Shown here: positions 14,400 through 22,466 of the stretch, in pieces
Position numbering within the stretch: position 1 is the stretch's first letter
Layout: the number at the start of each line of letters is the position of its first letter
Source: FEN-1219 sp964503125
Lineage (GTDB): Bacteria; Pseudomonadota; Gammaproteobacteria; Steroidobacterales; Rariloculaceae
Reading direction: 5' to 3'
Length of the DNA: 64,000 bases
NCBI GenBank assembly: GCA_964503125.1
Contig: CAZCZE010000008.1
Location: 1-64,000, forward strand
Made by a program: the position numbers and the translations under genes
Notes under the pieces: model-generated
Told to the model about the DNA's origin: nothing
Databases searched by the model: none
What the model saw: the letters and a program-made list of their open reading frames with translations, nothing else

Positions 14400-15704
14400 A
14401 TGAACTACAGACAAACGTTACGCCGCTCGACGTTGTTGCTGCTCGTCGGCCTCGCTTTCGGTTGTACCGATGGCGCGGAGCCGCCGGCGGTCGCGAGCCC
14501 GCCGCCACCGCCCGCGGCCGACCCGCTCGTGTTCGACACCTACGTGCCCGGTTCCTGCTCGCCGAACGGCCAAGCGCAGGGCCAATGCCCGCCCGGCGAC
14601 CTGTTCCGCGTGCGCCTCGTGCCTGTGGCCGAAGGGCTCACGAGCCCGCGCACCCTCTCGTTCACGCCCGACGGCGAGCTCCTCATCGCCGAGCTGCCGG
14701 GCCGCGTGCGCCTCGTGCGCGACGGCGCCCTGTTGCCGGAGCCGCTCGCGGGCTGGCCCGTCGACGGCCTCGAGGCCGGTGGGCTCCAAGCCGCGATCGT
14801 GCACCCGCAGTTCGCGACGAATCGTGCCGTCTATCTCTACTACATCAAGAACCGCGCGGACACGATGACCACGCTCGCGCTCGCGCGTGCGCGCCTCGAC
14901 GGCACGTCGCTCGTCGACGTGCAGGAGATTTTCGTGGCCAACGCGTGGGTGCAGGGCGGGCCCATCGCGGGCCGCGCCGCGTTCGGGCCGGACGGCATGA
15001 TCTACCTCACGATCAACGATCACGACCGGCACAACGCCACCGATGATATGACCGTGCGGATCTTCGCGCAGCATCTGGACAGGGACGTCGGCAAGGTCTT
15101 GCGCGTCCGCGACGACGGCGGCATTCCGGCCGACAACCCGTTCGTCGGCAAAGAGGACGCCAATCCACAGGTGTTCACCTATGGGCACCGCAACACGACG
15201 GACGTCGCCTGGCACCCGACGACGGGCGAGCTTTGGGCCACGGAAATCGGGCCGATGGGCGGCGACGAGATCAACATCCTGCGCGCGGGCTTGAACTACG
15301 GCTGGCCGTTCGTGTCGCTCGGCAAGCTCTACAACAAGAACGACATCTCCGAGCAGCACTGGTATCGCGAAGGCATGGAGATGCCCTTCATGCACTGGAC
15401 GCCTTCGATCAGCCCGAACACGCTCGTCTGGTACACGGGCGACAAGCTCATGCCGTGGCGCGGGCATCTCTTCGTCGGCGCGCTCAACGGTCAGACGCTG
15501 CAACGCGTCGCGTTCGATCAGCCTGCGCCGCAAGCCGAGCGCCGCGACTCGCTGTTCATGTCGCTCGGCCGCCGCTGGCGCCACGTCGAGCAGAGCCCCG
15601 ACGGCTATCTTTACGCGCTGACGGAGAAGCGCACGCTCGGCACGCCGCCGGACCCGAGCGATGCGACGAGCGGTGTTGTCTACCGCATCGAGCCGGCCAA
15701 CTGA
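14400..15704 (+). CDS. PQQ-dependent aldose sugar dehydrogenase-like lipoprotein
   Basis: The 434-residue protein is led by a lipoprotein signal (LLLLVGLAFGC, Cys at about residue 21), so it should be membrane-tethered in the periplasm. The beta-propeller of soluble glucose/sorbosone dehydrogenases is visible: GLTSPRTLSFTPDGELLIAE, GLQAAIVHPQFATNRAVYLY, FGPDGMIYLTINDHD, YGHRNTTDVAWHP, ATEIGPMGGDEINIL and GLNYGWPFV. Known relatives oxidise aldoses with PQQ. PQQ binding is inferred from the family. Confidence 0.8.
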   Translation: MNYRQTLRRSTLLLLVGLAFGCTDGAEPPAVASPPPPPAADPLVFDTYVPGSCSPNGQAQGQCPPGDLFRVRLVPVAEGLTSPRTLSFTPDGELLIAELPGRVRLVRDGALLPEPLAGWPVDGLEAGGLQAAIVHPQFATNRAVYLYYIKNRADTMTTLALARARLDGTSLVDVQEIFVANAWVQGGPIAGRAAFGPDGMIYLTINDHDRHNATDDMTVRIFAQHLDRDVGKVLRVRDDGGIPADNPFVGKEDANPQVFTYGHRNTTDVAWHPTTGELWATEIGPMGGDEINILRAGLNYGWPFVSLGKLYNKNDISEQHWYREGMEMPFMHWTPSISPNTLVWYTGDKLMPWRGHLFVGALNGQTLQRVAFDQPAPQAERRDSLFMSLGRRWRHVEQSPDGYLYALTEKRTLGTPPDPSDATSGVVYRIEPAN

Positions 15705-15763
15705 CGGAACGGGCCGACTACAATAGGCGCAGCCGTCTGCGTAGCGCCGGCCGGAGAGTCGCC

Positions 15764-16156
15764 ATGCAAGTTCGCGGATTCGATCACTACAACCTGCGCG
15801 CCGCACGGCCCGTGCTCGACGAGCTGCGCGATTTCTACTGCGTGGTCGTCGGGCTCACGGTCGGCGAGCGGCCGCCGTTTCGGCACTTCGGCTATTGGCT
15901 CTATGCCGGTGATCGCGCCGTGCTGCACTTGAGCGAAGCCGACGGCAACGAGGCCCGCTCGCACACCGCCGTCACGACGTTCGCGCACGCGGCGTTCAAC
16001 TGCACGGGCCGTGACGAGTTCGAGCGCCGCCTGCGCGAGCGCGGTATTCCGTATCGCACGGCGCAAGTGCCGCTGCTCGACATTGACCAGCTTTTCTTTC
16101 ACGACCCTACCGGCAACGGCGTCGAGCTTCAGTTCGCGGCGGCGGAGAGCCGCTGA
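15764..16156 (+). CDS. VOC family protein
   Basis: The 130-residue protein is a glyoxalase-fold protein: VRGFDHYNLRAARPVLDELR, YWLYAGDRAVLHLSE, HAAFNCTGRDEFERRLRER and IDQLFFHDPTGNGVELQF. His near residue 7, His of VLHLSE/HAAFN and the final Glu could bind metal. It differs from both cassette VOC proteins. The substrate is unknown. Confidence 0.8.
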   Translation: MQVRGFDHYNLRAARPVLDELRDFYCVVVGLTVGERPPFRHFGYWLYAGDRAVLHLSEADGNEARSHTAVTTFAHAAFNCTGRDEFERRLRERGIPYRTAQVPLLDIDQLFFHDPTGNGVELQFAAAESR

Positions 16157-16193
16157 CTAATCGAGGCGCTTGCCAGAAATGACGCTCCCGACG

Positions 16194-16823
16194 ATGAATC
16201 GCCGGTCGGCCTTGGCGCTAGGCGCCGCCTTGACTGGCTGGTGCGCCGCGCGCGGGCTCGCGCAAAGCGGCGCCGTGCGCGTCACGCGCGAAGAGCCCGT
16301 CGTGGAGCGGCGCGAGTTCGACCCGCGCCGGCCGCCGCGCGACATGCCGCCGCTCACGCCGCCGGAGTCCGGCGTCTGTAAAACCACGTTCGAGCTCGGC
16401 GCCAACGTGACCTATTCGTCCGAGCGCTTGTCGGCGACGCGCGCGCGCATCTATGTCGACGAGCTCGACATCGTCACGCGCCTGCGCTTCGACATTTACA
16501 CCGTGCGCGGCGCGCCGCCGAAGCTACGCGCACACGAGGAAGGGCATCGCGCGATCGGCGAGCACTACTACCGCGACGCAGCGCGGGTCGCCGAAGAAAT
16601 CGGCCGCCGCCTAATCGGCGAGACTTTCGTCGGCACGGGAGCGGACCAGCGGGCGGCCCAGCGTGACGGGTTCGAGCAAGTGGTCGCGGAGATCGAGCGC
16701 GCCTACATGGCGCGCGTGCGCATTCCTAGCGCGGCGGCCAACGAGCGCTTCGACGCGATCACGAACCACGGACTCGAGCCGATCGACGAGGCCGCGGCCG
16801 TCGCGCTCGCGCTAGCCGGCTAA
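16194..16823 (+). CDS. secreted putative zinc protease (DUF922-like)
   Basis: The 209-residue protein has an export signal (NRRSALALGAALTGWCAARG) and a conserved core containing LRAHEEGHRAIGEHYYRDAA, an HExxH-like HEEGH helix, and a later GFEQVVAEIERAYM. This is the pattern of DUF922-type secreted proteins, predicted to be zinc peptidases. The start is uncertain: ATG at 16194 or 16179, or TTG at 16170. Its last four bases overlap the convergent small ORF on the other strand. Confidence 0.7.
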   Translation: MNRRSALALGAALTGWCAARGLAQSGAVRVTREEPVVERREFDPRRPPRDMPPLTPPESGVCKTTFELGANVTYSSERLSATRARIYVDELDIVTRLRFDIYTVRGAPPKLRAHEEGHRAIGEHYYRDAARVAEEIGRRLIGETFVGTGADQRAAQRDGFEQVVAEIERAYMARVRIPSAAANERFDAITNHGLEPIDEAAAVALALAG

Positions 16824-17005
16824 CGGCCGTTGCGCTCGAGGGCCTTGGTCGCGAGATAAACGACCGCGAAGATGGCGAGCGCGACGGCGACGGCCACCGC
16901 GACCCGGTTGACGAGCGGGAAGCCTTCCGTCAGCGGCCACGTCAAGGCCGTCGCGAACCCCGGTACGACGACGGCCGCCCAGGCCAGCCATGGATTTTTC
17001 TGCAC
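16820..17005 (-). CDS. small two-helix membrane protein, candidate bacteriocin immunity protein
   Basis: The 61-residue product has two hydrophobic helices, LAWAAVVVPGFATALTWPL (about 6-24) and VNRVAVAVAVALAIFAVVYL (about 32-51), and a basic C-terminus (KALERNGR). It begins with GTG, with GAGGAG and GAGGGG upstream. It lies directly downstream of the double-glycine precursor on the same strand, separated by a strong hairpin. Class II bacteriocin immunity proteins are typically small membrane proteins in exactly this place, which is the basis for the suggestion. There is no sequence match to a named immunity family, so a housekeeping membrane protein remains possible. Confidence 0.5.
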   Translation of the reverse strand: MQKNPWLAWAAVVVPGFATALTWPLTEGFPLVNRVAVAVAVALAIFAVVYLATKALERNGR

Positions 17006-17032
17006 GGGGCCCCTCGCTCCTCACAATTGTTG

Positions 17033-17064
17033 GCGCGGCGGCGCCGCGGCCGGCGCCGCCGCGC
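17033..17064 (-). terminator. 13-bp perfect GC hairpin after the precursor gene
   Basis: Arms GCGCGGCGGCGCC (17033-17045) and its exact complement (17052-17064) flank a six-base loop, eight bases beyond the precursor stop. No U-run follows on the minus strand, so it may be a processing or partial-termination hairpin rather than a full intrinsic terminator. Confidence 0.5.
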
Positions 17065-17071
17065 GACTGCG

Positions 17072-17305
17072 CTAGAAGTACTGCTCGATGGCCGCGCTCA
17101 CCGAATACTCGATGCCGCCGAGCAAGCCGCCTGCCAAGGCGCCGGTGCCCGTGCCCAAGCCCGGCACCAACGACCCGGCCAGCCCGCCGGCGACCGCCCC
17201 GGCTCCGACGTGCCCGAAGAACCCTCCCCAGCTGAAATCACCGCCGCCGACGAGCTCCGTCTCGGCCGCCGTCAGCTCCCGTATCGTCGTCGTACCTGCA
17301 TCCAT
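17072..17305 (-). CDS. class II bacteriocin/microcin precursor with double-glycine leader
   Basis: The 77-residue peptide opens with a leader whose core RELTAAETELVGGG has the L-x3-E-x3-V-x-G-G spacing of colicin V-type leaders. Cleavage after Gly22 leaves a 55-residue peptide starting DFSWGGFFGHVG. The mature part is glycine/alanine-rich with repeated GxxxG-like steps (GAVAGGLAGS, GALAGGLLGG) and no Lys or Arg, like pore-forming two-peptide bacteriocins. Start: ATG at 17305, eight bases after AAGGAGG. The longer frame to 17353 lacks such a site. The adjacent C39 exporter and HlyD-type adaptor support secretion. Antibacterial activity is inferred. Confidence 0.75.
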   Translation of the reverse strand: MDAGTTTIRELTAAETELVGGGDFSWGGFFGHVGAGAVAGGLAGSLVPGLGTGTGALAGGLLGGIEYSVSAAIEQYF

Positions 17306-17346
17306 CGTCGTTTCCTCCTTGAAAAGACAACCTGTTGAAGCGTTCC

Positions 17347-17361
17347 CCCGCACTCCGCGGG
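17347..17361 (-). other. small inverted repeat between exporter and precursor genes
   Basis: CCCGC and GCGGG flank five bases (ACTCC on the plus strand) in the 104-base gap between the exporter stop and the precursor start. It could be an attenuator, letting precursor and exporter levels differ. There is no U-run. Confidence 0.25.
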
Positions 17362-17409
17362 ACGACCATTAGATCGCAGCGACAGGGAACGCGCAGCTCG
17401 CGTTTCTCG

Positions 17410-19602
17410 TCATTTCGCGCAGATTCTCGTTTCGCCGGCCACGACGCGACCGGCCTCGAGCCGCACGACACGATCCGCGGCGGCCACGGTCTCGGGCCGG
17501 TGCGCCACGATGATGCGCGTCATCTTGAGGCGCGCGAGACAGGCGCCGATGACGGACTCCCGCCGCGCATCGAGGTGGCTCGTGGCTTCGTCGAGAACGA
17601 GAATCGACGGCCGAGCGTAAAGCGCGCGCGCGAGCAGCACGCGCTGCTGTTGCCCGGCCGAGAGCGTCGTTCCCATGAACCCCACGAGCGTGTTGTAGGC
17701 CATCGGCAACGTCGCGACGTCATCGTGGATGGCGGCAATCCGTGCGCATGCCTCGACGCGCTGCTGATCGGCCGCGGCGTCGAAGAAACTGATGTTGTCG
17801 GCGATCGAGCCGGCGAACAGCGTGTCGTTCTGCAGCACGCTCGCGACGGCGCGCCCGTGCCGGCCGCCAAGGCGCTGCAGCGGCACGCCGTCGATCGAGA
17901 CCTCGCCCGCCGTCGGTGTCAAGAGGCCGAGCAGCACGTGCAGCAACGTGCTCTTACCGCAACCCGACGGACCGACGATGGCGACGCACTCACCGCGCGC
18001 GACGGAGAGATCGACGCCGTCGAGCACATAGGGCTCCTGCTCTGCGTAGCGATAACGCAAGCCGCGCACGGCGATCGCGGGCGTGGCCGATCCCTCCGTG
18101 GCATGCAGCAACCGCCCCGGCGCGTCGCCGGGCTCCTCAGGCGCCGTCAGCACCATGTCCGCGAGCCGCTCGCAGTGCAGGCGCAGCAGCCGCAGTTCCG
18201 CGGCTTTGTCGACGAGCGTGCTGACGCGCGCCGTGAACTGCCGTTTGTAGGCGATGAGCGCGAGCAGCATGCCCGTCGAGAGCTGGCCGTCGAGCACGAG
18301 GCTGGCGCCGAGGTAGACGACGAGCACGTTCTCGAGACCGAACACGAGACCGCTCGCGGATCGCAACGAGATACCGAGGCGCCCCGCGCGCACGCCCGCG
18401 TTGACCTGCTCGACGAGCAGCGCGAGCCAGGCGCCGCGTCGCTCGTCGCCGCGCTGGAATAGCTTGATCGCGCGTACGCCGCGCATGGTTTCGATGAAAT
18501 GGCTGTCCTGATTCGCGGTCGCCGCGATCTGCTCGTAGCGTGCGTCGCGCAACGAGCCGTGAACCGCCCACCGGACGGCCGCATAGAGACCGGTGGCCGC
18601 GACGCAGACCGCGGCGAGCCGCGGGCTGTAGAGCAGAATGACGACGAGCAAGAGCAGCGCCATGGCCCCGTCGACGATCGCCTCGATGAACGCCGTGGTC
18701 ACCGTCCGTTGGATGGCGTCGATCGAGCGGAACCGCGACACGAGGTCGCCCAAATGCCGCTTCTCGAAGTAGGGCAGCGGCAGGCGCAGCAGGTGTGCGA
18801 ACACGTTGGCATGCCACTGGACGCTCAGCGTGGTCTCGAGGTGCATGATGACGAAGGCGCGCAGCGCTGCCGTCGCCTGCTCGAACAGCACGAGCAGGCC
18901 GAAGCCGAGGGCGAGCAGCGCTAGCAGCTCGGCACTCGCGACGACGAGCGCGTGGTCCACGACCCACTGGATCAGCAGGGGACTCGCGAGCGCGAACGCT
19001 TCGAGCGTCGCGGCGAGCAGCAGGATCTGCGCGAGCGCGCGCGCGAGCCCGTCGATGTTGCCGGTAAGGTCGCGCAACCGCACGGACGGCACCGGCGCGC
19101 GACGCTCGAACTCGGCGTTCGGCCAGAGCTCGAGCGCGATGCCCGTGAACGACTCGGCGAGCTCCGCCGGGCGCACGCGGCGCAGCCCGCGGCTCGGATC
19201 GTGAATCGTGATGCCGCGGCGCGTCGCCCGTCGCAGTACCACGAAATGCGTGAAGTTCCAGTGCAGCACGCACGGCGTCTTCAGCCGGCGCAGCCCGCCG
19301 AGCTCGACGCGCACCGCGCGCGTCGCGAGCCCGAGCCGCGCCGCGAACTGCATCAGCGCCGCGAGCGTCGTCCCTTGCAGCGAGACGGCAAAGCGGCGGC
19401 GCAAGGTCGGTACGTCGACGGCGTGGCCGTGGTAGGACGCGATCATCGCGAGACAAGCGATGCCGCACTCGGCCGCCTCGGTCTGGAGCAGCACGGGCAG
19501 CCTCCGCCGCCAGCCCGTGGTCAGCGCGTCGACGATCGGCATCGGCCGGCGCTCCGCGCGCGCGCCCGAGTCCTGCGGCTCATGTCGGGTCCGGACGTCC
19601 AT
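17410..19602 (-). CDS. bacteriocin-type ABC exporter with C39 peptidase domain
   Basis: This 730-residue protein is a peptidase-containing ABC transporter that removes double-glycine leaders and exports the peptide. The N-terminal C39 domain has QTEAAECG (Cys46), HWNFTHFVVL (His119) and HDPSRG (Asp135), all catalytic residues intact. Six membrane helices follow (about 170-450), then the nucleotide-binding domain with GPSGCGKST, LSAGQQQRVLLARAL and ILVLDEATSHLD. I chose the ATG at 19602. An ATG at 19542 is possible, and the frame further upstream to 19800 would run into the divergent HlyD gene. The precursor lies just downstream. Confidence 0.9.
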   Translation of the reverse strand: MDVRTRHEPQDSGARAERRPMPIVDALTTGWRRRLPVLLQTEAAECGIACLAMIASYHGHAVDVPTLRRRFAVSLQGTTLAALMQFAARLGLATRAVRVELGGLRRLKTPCVLHWNFTHFVVLRRATRRGITIHDPSRGLRRVRPAELAESFTGIALELWPNAEFERRAPVPSVRLRDLTGNIDGLARALAQILLLAATLEAFALASPLLIQWVVDHALVVASAELLALLALGFGLLVLFEQATAALRAFVIMHLETTLSVQWHANVFAHLLRLPLPYFEKRHLGDLVSRFRSIDAIQRTVTTAFIEAIVDGAMALLLLVVILLYSPRLAAVCVAATGLYAAVRWAVHGSLRDARYEQIAATANQDSHFIETMRGVRAIKLFQRGDERRGAWLALLVEQVNAGVRAGRLGISLRSASGLVFGLENVLVVYLGASLVLDGQLSTGMLLALIAYKRQFTARVSTLVDKAAELRLLRLHCERLADMVLTAPEEPGDAPGRLLHATEGSATPAIAVRGLRYRYAEQEPYVLDGVDLSVARGECVAIVGPSGCGKSTLLHVLLGLLTPTAGEVSIDGVPLQRLGGRHGRAVASVLQNDTLFAGSIADNISFFDAAADQQRVEACARIAAIHDDVATLPMAYNTLVGFMGTTLSAGQQQRVLLARALYARPSILVLDEATSHLDARRESVIGACLARLKMTRIIVAHRPETVAAADRVVRLEAGRVVAGETRICAK

Positions 19603-19726
19603 GTCGGTCGCGGTACTACAGCATTGGCGACACCGACGCGCAGCCCGCGTTTCCGGCGATCTTGCGCAGATACGCGACGCCGCCCGGAGCGCTTCGGTCC
19701 CTACCATGGCTAGCCGGAGGAATGCG

Positions 19727-20995
19727 ATGACGACCTCGAAGCTGCCGTTGTTTCGGCCAGCCGCAGTCGCGGCCCGGCGCCACGATTGGCGCGGCCGCAT
19801 CGTGCTCGCGCGGCCGGCGTCGTTCGCGGTGCTCGGCGCGGTGCTCGCGGCGGTCGCGGCCTCGCTTGCGGTCTTCGCCTACTTCGGCAGCTACACGGCG
19901 CACAGCACGCTGCGCGGTCGCGTTACACCTGAGCGCGGCGTCATCGACGTCGCGAGCGCGCAAGCGGGGACGATCGTCGAGAAACGCGTCGTCGAGGGGC
20001 AGCGTGTCGCTGCCGGCGACGTCCTCTACGTGCTGGCCAACGAGCGCCTCACGCGGGCCGGGTTGGCCACGGAGCAGGAGGTCGCCGTGCAGCTCGAGCG
20101 GCGCCGCGACAGCCTCGGCGGGCAGATCGGGAGCACGCGCGCGCTCGAGCAAGCGGAGCGCGCAGCACTCGCTGACCGGCGCGCGGCCGTACGGCGCGAG
20201 AGCGCGAGCCTCGACGAAACGATCGCGGCGGAGCGGCGCCGTTCGGAGCTCGCCGAAGCAACCGCCGAGCGCTACGCGAGAATGCGCGCACTCGGCTTCG
20301 TGGCCGAGGAGCAGTGGTCGCTGCGTGAGGCGGCGCTGCTCGAGCAGCGCAGCAGGGTCGAGGGCCTCGAGCGCGAGCGCGCAGGGCTGGCCCGGATCGC
20401 AGCAGAGCTCGATGGCCGCAGTGCGACGCTGGGCCTCGAGTACGCCAACGCGATCGCCGAGCTCGAGCGAGCCGTCGTCGCTGTCGAGCTCGAGATCGTC
20501 GAGAACGACGCGCGACGCGAGATCGCGATCGCGGCGCCCCAAGCGGGTGTCGTCGCCGCGCCCGTGGGCGAGGTCGGCCAGGCCGTGGAGCGTGGCGCCG
20601 TGCTCGCGCGCATCGTGCCCGAGGGCTCGACGCTCGTCGCGGAGCTGTTCGCGCCGAGCCGAGCCGTGGGGTTCGTCGTCGAGGGCGACGAGGTACGGCT
20701 TCGCTATGCGGCGTTCCCGTATCAGAAATTCGGTCACGCGCTCGGCAGCGTCGTTAGCGTGTCGCAAGCGACGCTCGGCGCGAGCGATCCCGTTCTCGTG
20801 AGAGGGCTCGTGCGCAGCGAGCCCGTGTATCGCGTGGCCGTGGCATTGCAATCGCAAACCGTCACGGCGTACGGCGAGCCGCGCAAGCTTCTGCCCGGCA
20901 TGGAGGTCGAGGCCGACGTGTCGCTCGAGACGCGGCGCCTCTACGAGTGGGTGCTCGAGCCGCTCTACGCGATGGCCGGGCGCATCCCTCAGTGA
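19727..20995 (+). CDS. HlyD-family membrane fusion protein (bacteriocin secretion)
   Basis: The 422-residue adaptor has a short cytoplasmic N-terminus, one membrane helix (about 36-55, VLGAVLAAVAASLAVFAYFG), a lipoyl-like half-motif (ERGVIDVASAQAGTIVEKRV, VVEGQRVAAGDVLYVL), a long coiled coil (about 110-270) and a C-terminal beta-barrel. It would link the inner-membrane exporter to a TolC-like channel, which is not in the window. GGAGG sits just before the ATG at 19727. It is divergent from the C39 exporter, with 124 bases between their starts for a shared control region. Confidence 0.85.
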   Translation: MTTSKLPLFRPAAVAARRHDWRGRIVLARPASFAVLGAVLAAVAASLAVFAYFGSYTAHSTLRGRVTPERGVIDVASAQAGTIVEKRVVEGQRVAAGDVLYVLANERLTRAGLATEQEVAVQLERRRDSLGGQIGSTRALEQAERAALADRRAAVRRESASLDETIAAERRRSELAEATAERYARMRALGFVAEEQWSLREAALLEQRSRVEGLERERAGLARIAAELDGRSATLGLEYANAIAELERAVVAVELEIVENDARREIAIAAPQAGVVAAPVGEVGQAVERGAVLARIVPEGSTLVAELFAPSRAVGFVVEGDEVRLRYAAFPYQKFGHALGSVVSVSQATLGASDPVLVRGLVRSEPVYRVAVALQSQTVTAYGEPRKLLPGMEVEADVSLETRRLYEWVLEPLYAMAGRIPQ

Positions 20996-21041
20996 AGCGC
21001 CGGTGGCTCGCGCGCGGGCTCGCGGGCTATGCTTGCCGCCA

Positions 21042-22460
21042 ATGACCACGACAACCACGGCGACGGCCGCCGTCGTCGACTTCATCGCGCGCACGCGGCT
21101 CGCCGACTTTCCCGCCGAGGCGCTTAGCCTAGGCAAACGCTGCATCGTCGATAGTCTGGGCGTCATGCTCGCGGGCTCGACGCAGGACGCCGGCCGCATC
21201 CTCCAGGAGCACATCCAAGGCGTGGACACGCGTACCCTCGCGACGGTGTTCGGCCCGCGGCCGTTCAAGACGGGCCCGGCCGGGGCTGCGCTCGTCAACG
21301 GCACGGCCGGCCACGCGTTCGACTGGGACGACACGCAGCTCGCGACGAGCGCCGACCGCATCTTCGGCCTGCTCACGCATCCCAGCATGCCGCCGCTCGT
21401 GGCCGCGCTCGCCGTCGGCGAGCCGCGGCGCGTCTCGGGCGCGGCGCTGCTCGAGGCGTTCCTGACGGGCTTCGAGGTCGAGTGCAAGATCGCCGAGGCG
21501 ATTCACCCGAATCACTACCAGAAGGGCTTTCACACCTCGGGCACGATCGGCACGTTCGGTGCGGCCGTGGCCGCGGCAAAGCTGCTCGGCCTCGACGCCG
21601 CGCAAACGGCGCATGTGCTTGCGATTGCCGCGAGCTCGGCTTCGGGGATCCGCGTGAGCTTCGGCAGCATGACGAAGCCGCTGCACGTGGGCCGCGCGGC
21701 GCAGAACGGCGTCACGGCCGCGGACCTCGCGGCGCGCGGCTTCACGGGCGGCAAGGACGCGCTCGATCCGCCGTGGGGCTTTTTCCAGACCTTCGGCCAC
21801 GGCGAAGGGTACGATCCGCAGCGCATCGTCGGCGTGCTGGGCAACCCGCACACGATCGTCTGGCCCGGCGTCTCGATCAAGCCGTACCCGTGCGGCGTGC
21901 TCGGCCATCCGACGATGGACGCGATGCGCCGGCTCGTCATGAAGCACGACGTCAAGGCGGAGCAGATCAAAGCGATCCGCGTGCGCGCGGGCTCGAATAT
22001 CCTGAACCCGCTGCGCTACGCCATCGCGACCAACGAGCTCGAGGCCAAGTTCTGCCCCGCATTCATGGTCAGCGCCATCGCCTTGCGCCGCAAAGCCGGC
22101 ATCCACGAGTTCAACGACCCCTTCGTGCAGAGCGCGCCCGTGCAGGCGCTGCAGCGCCTTGTCGAGCGCGTGCTCGATCCGGAGATCGAGGCCAAGGGCT
22201 TCGAGAAGATCCGCAGCACGGTCGAAGTCGACCTCGTCGACGGCCGCAAGCTCGTCGAGCACGCCGACGAGCGCTACCGCGGCGGCCCCGACCTGCCGTT
22301 CACGCGCGACGAGCTCTACGAGAAGTGGAGCGACTGCGCGTCGCTCGTGCTGCCGCAGCCCGCAATCGACGAGGCGTTCGAGCTCGTCGACGGGCTCGAG
22401 CGCGTCGACGACGTCACGATGCTCGTGCGCGCGCTCACGACGCCGGTCGGCGAGAGCTAG
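21042..22460 (+). CDS. MmgE/PrpD family protein
   Basis: The 472-residue protein belongs to the MmgE/PrpD superfamily (2-methylcitrate dehydratase, cis-aconitate decarboxylase and relatives): KRCIVDSLGVMLAGS at the N-terminus, VNGTAGHAFDWDDTQ, FHTSGTIGTFGAAVAAAKLL, MTKPLHVGRAAQNGV and VSIKPYPCGVLGHPTMDA. The ATG at 21042 gives the usual length. It lies six bases before a carboxylate-type carrier, so a role in taking up and converting an organic acid is likely but inferred. There is no other prp gene nearby, which argues against a methylcitrate cycle. Confidence 0.85.
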   Translation: MTTTTTATAAVVDFIARTRLADFPAEALSLGKRCIVDSLGVMLAGSTQDAGRILQEHIQGVDTRTLATVFGPRPFKTGPAGAALVNGTAGHAFDWDDTQLATSADRIFGLLTHPSMPPLVAALAVGEPRRVSGAALLEAFLTGFEVECKIAEAIHPNHYQKGFHTSGTIGTFGAAVAAAKLLGLDAAQTAHVLAIAASSASGIRVSFGSMTKPLHVGRAAQNGVTAADLAARGFTGGKDALDPPWGFFQTFGHGEGYDPQRIVGVLGNPHTIVWPGVSIKPYPCGVLGHPTMDAMRRLVMKHDVKAEQIKAIRVRAGSNILNPLRYAIATNELEAKFCPAFMVSAIALRRKAGIHEFNDPFVQSAPVQALQRLVERVLDPEIEAKGFEKIRSTVEVDLVDGRKLVEHADERYRGGPDLPFTRDELYEKWSDCASLVLPQPAIDEAFELVDGLERVDDVTMLVRALTTPVGES

Positions 22461-22466
22461 GCGCCC

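Noticed and set aside
14418..15806. Minus-strand 462-codon frame opposite the sugar dehydrogenase-like gene
   Set aside because: Arg-rich shadow with no domain pattern.
18137..19468. 443-codon frame inside the C39 exporter
   Set aside because: Same-strand out-of-frame shadow of the exporter; composition is mostly Ala and Arg.
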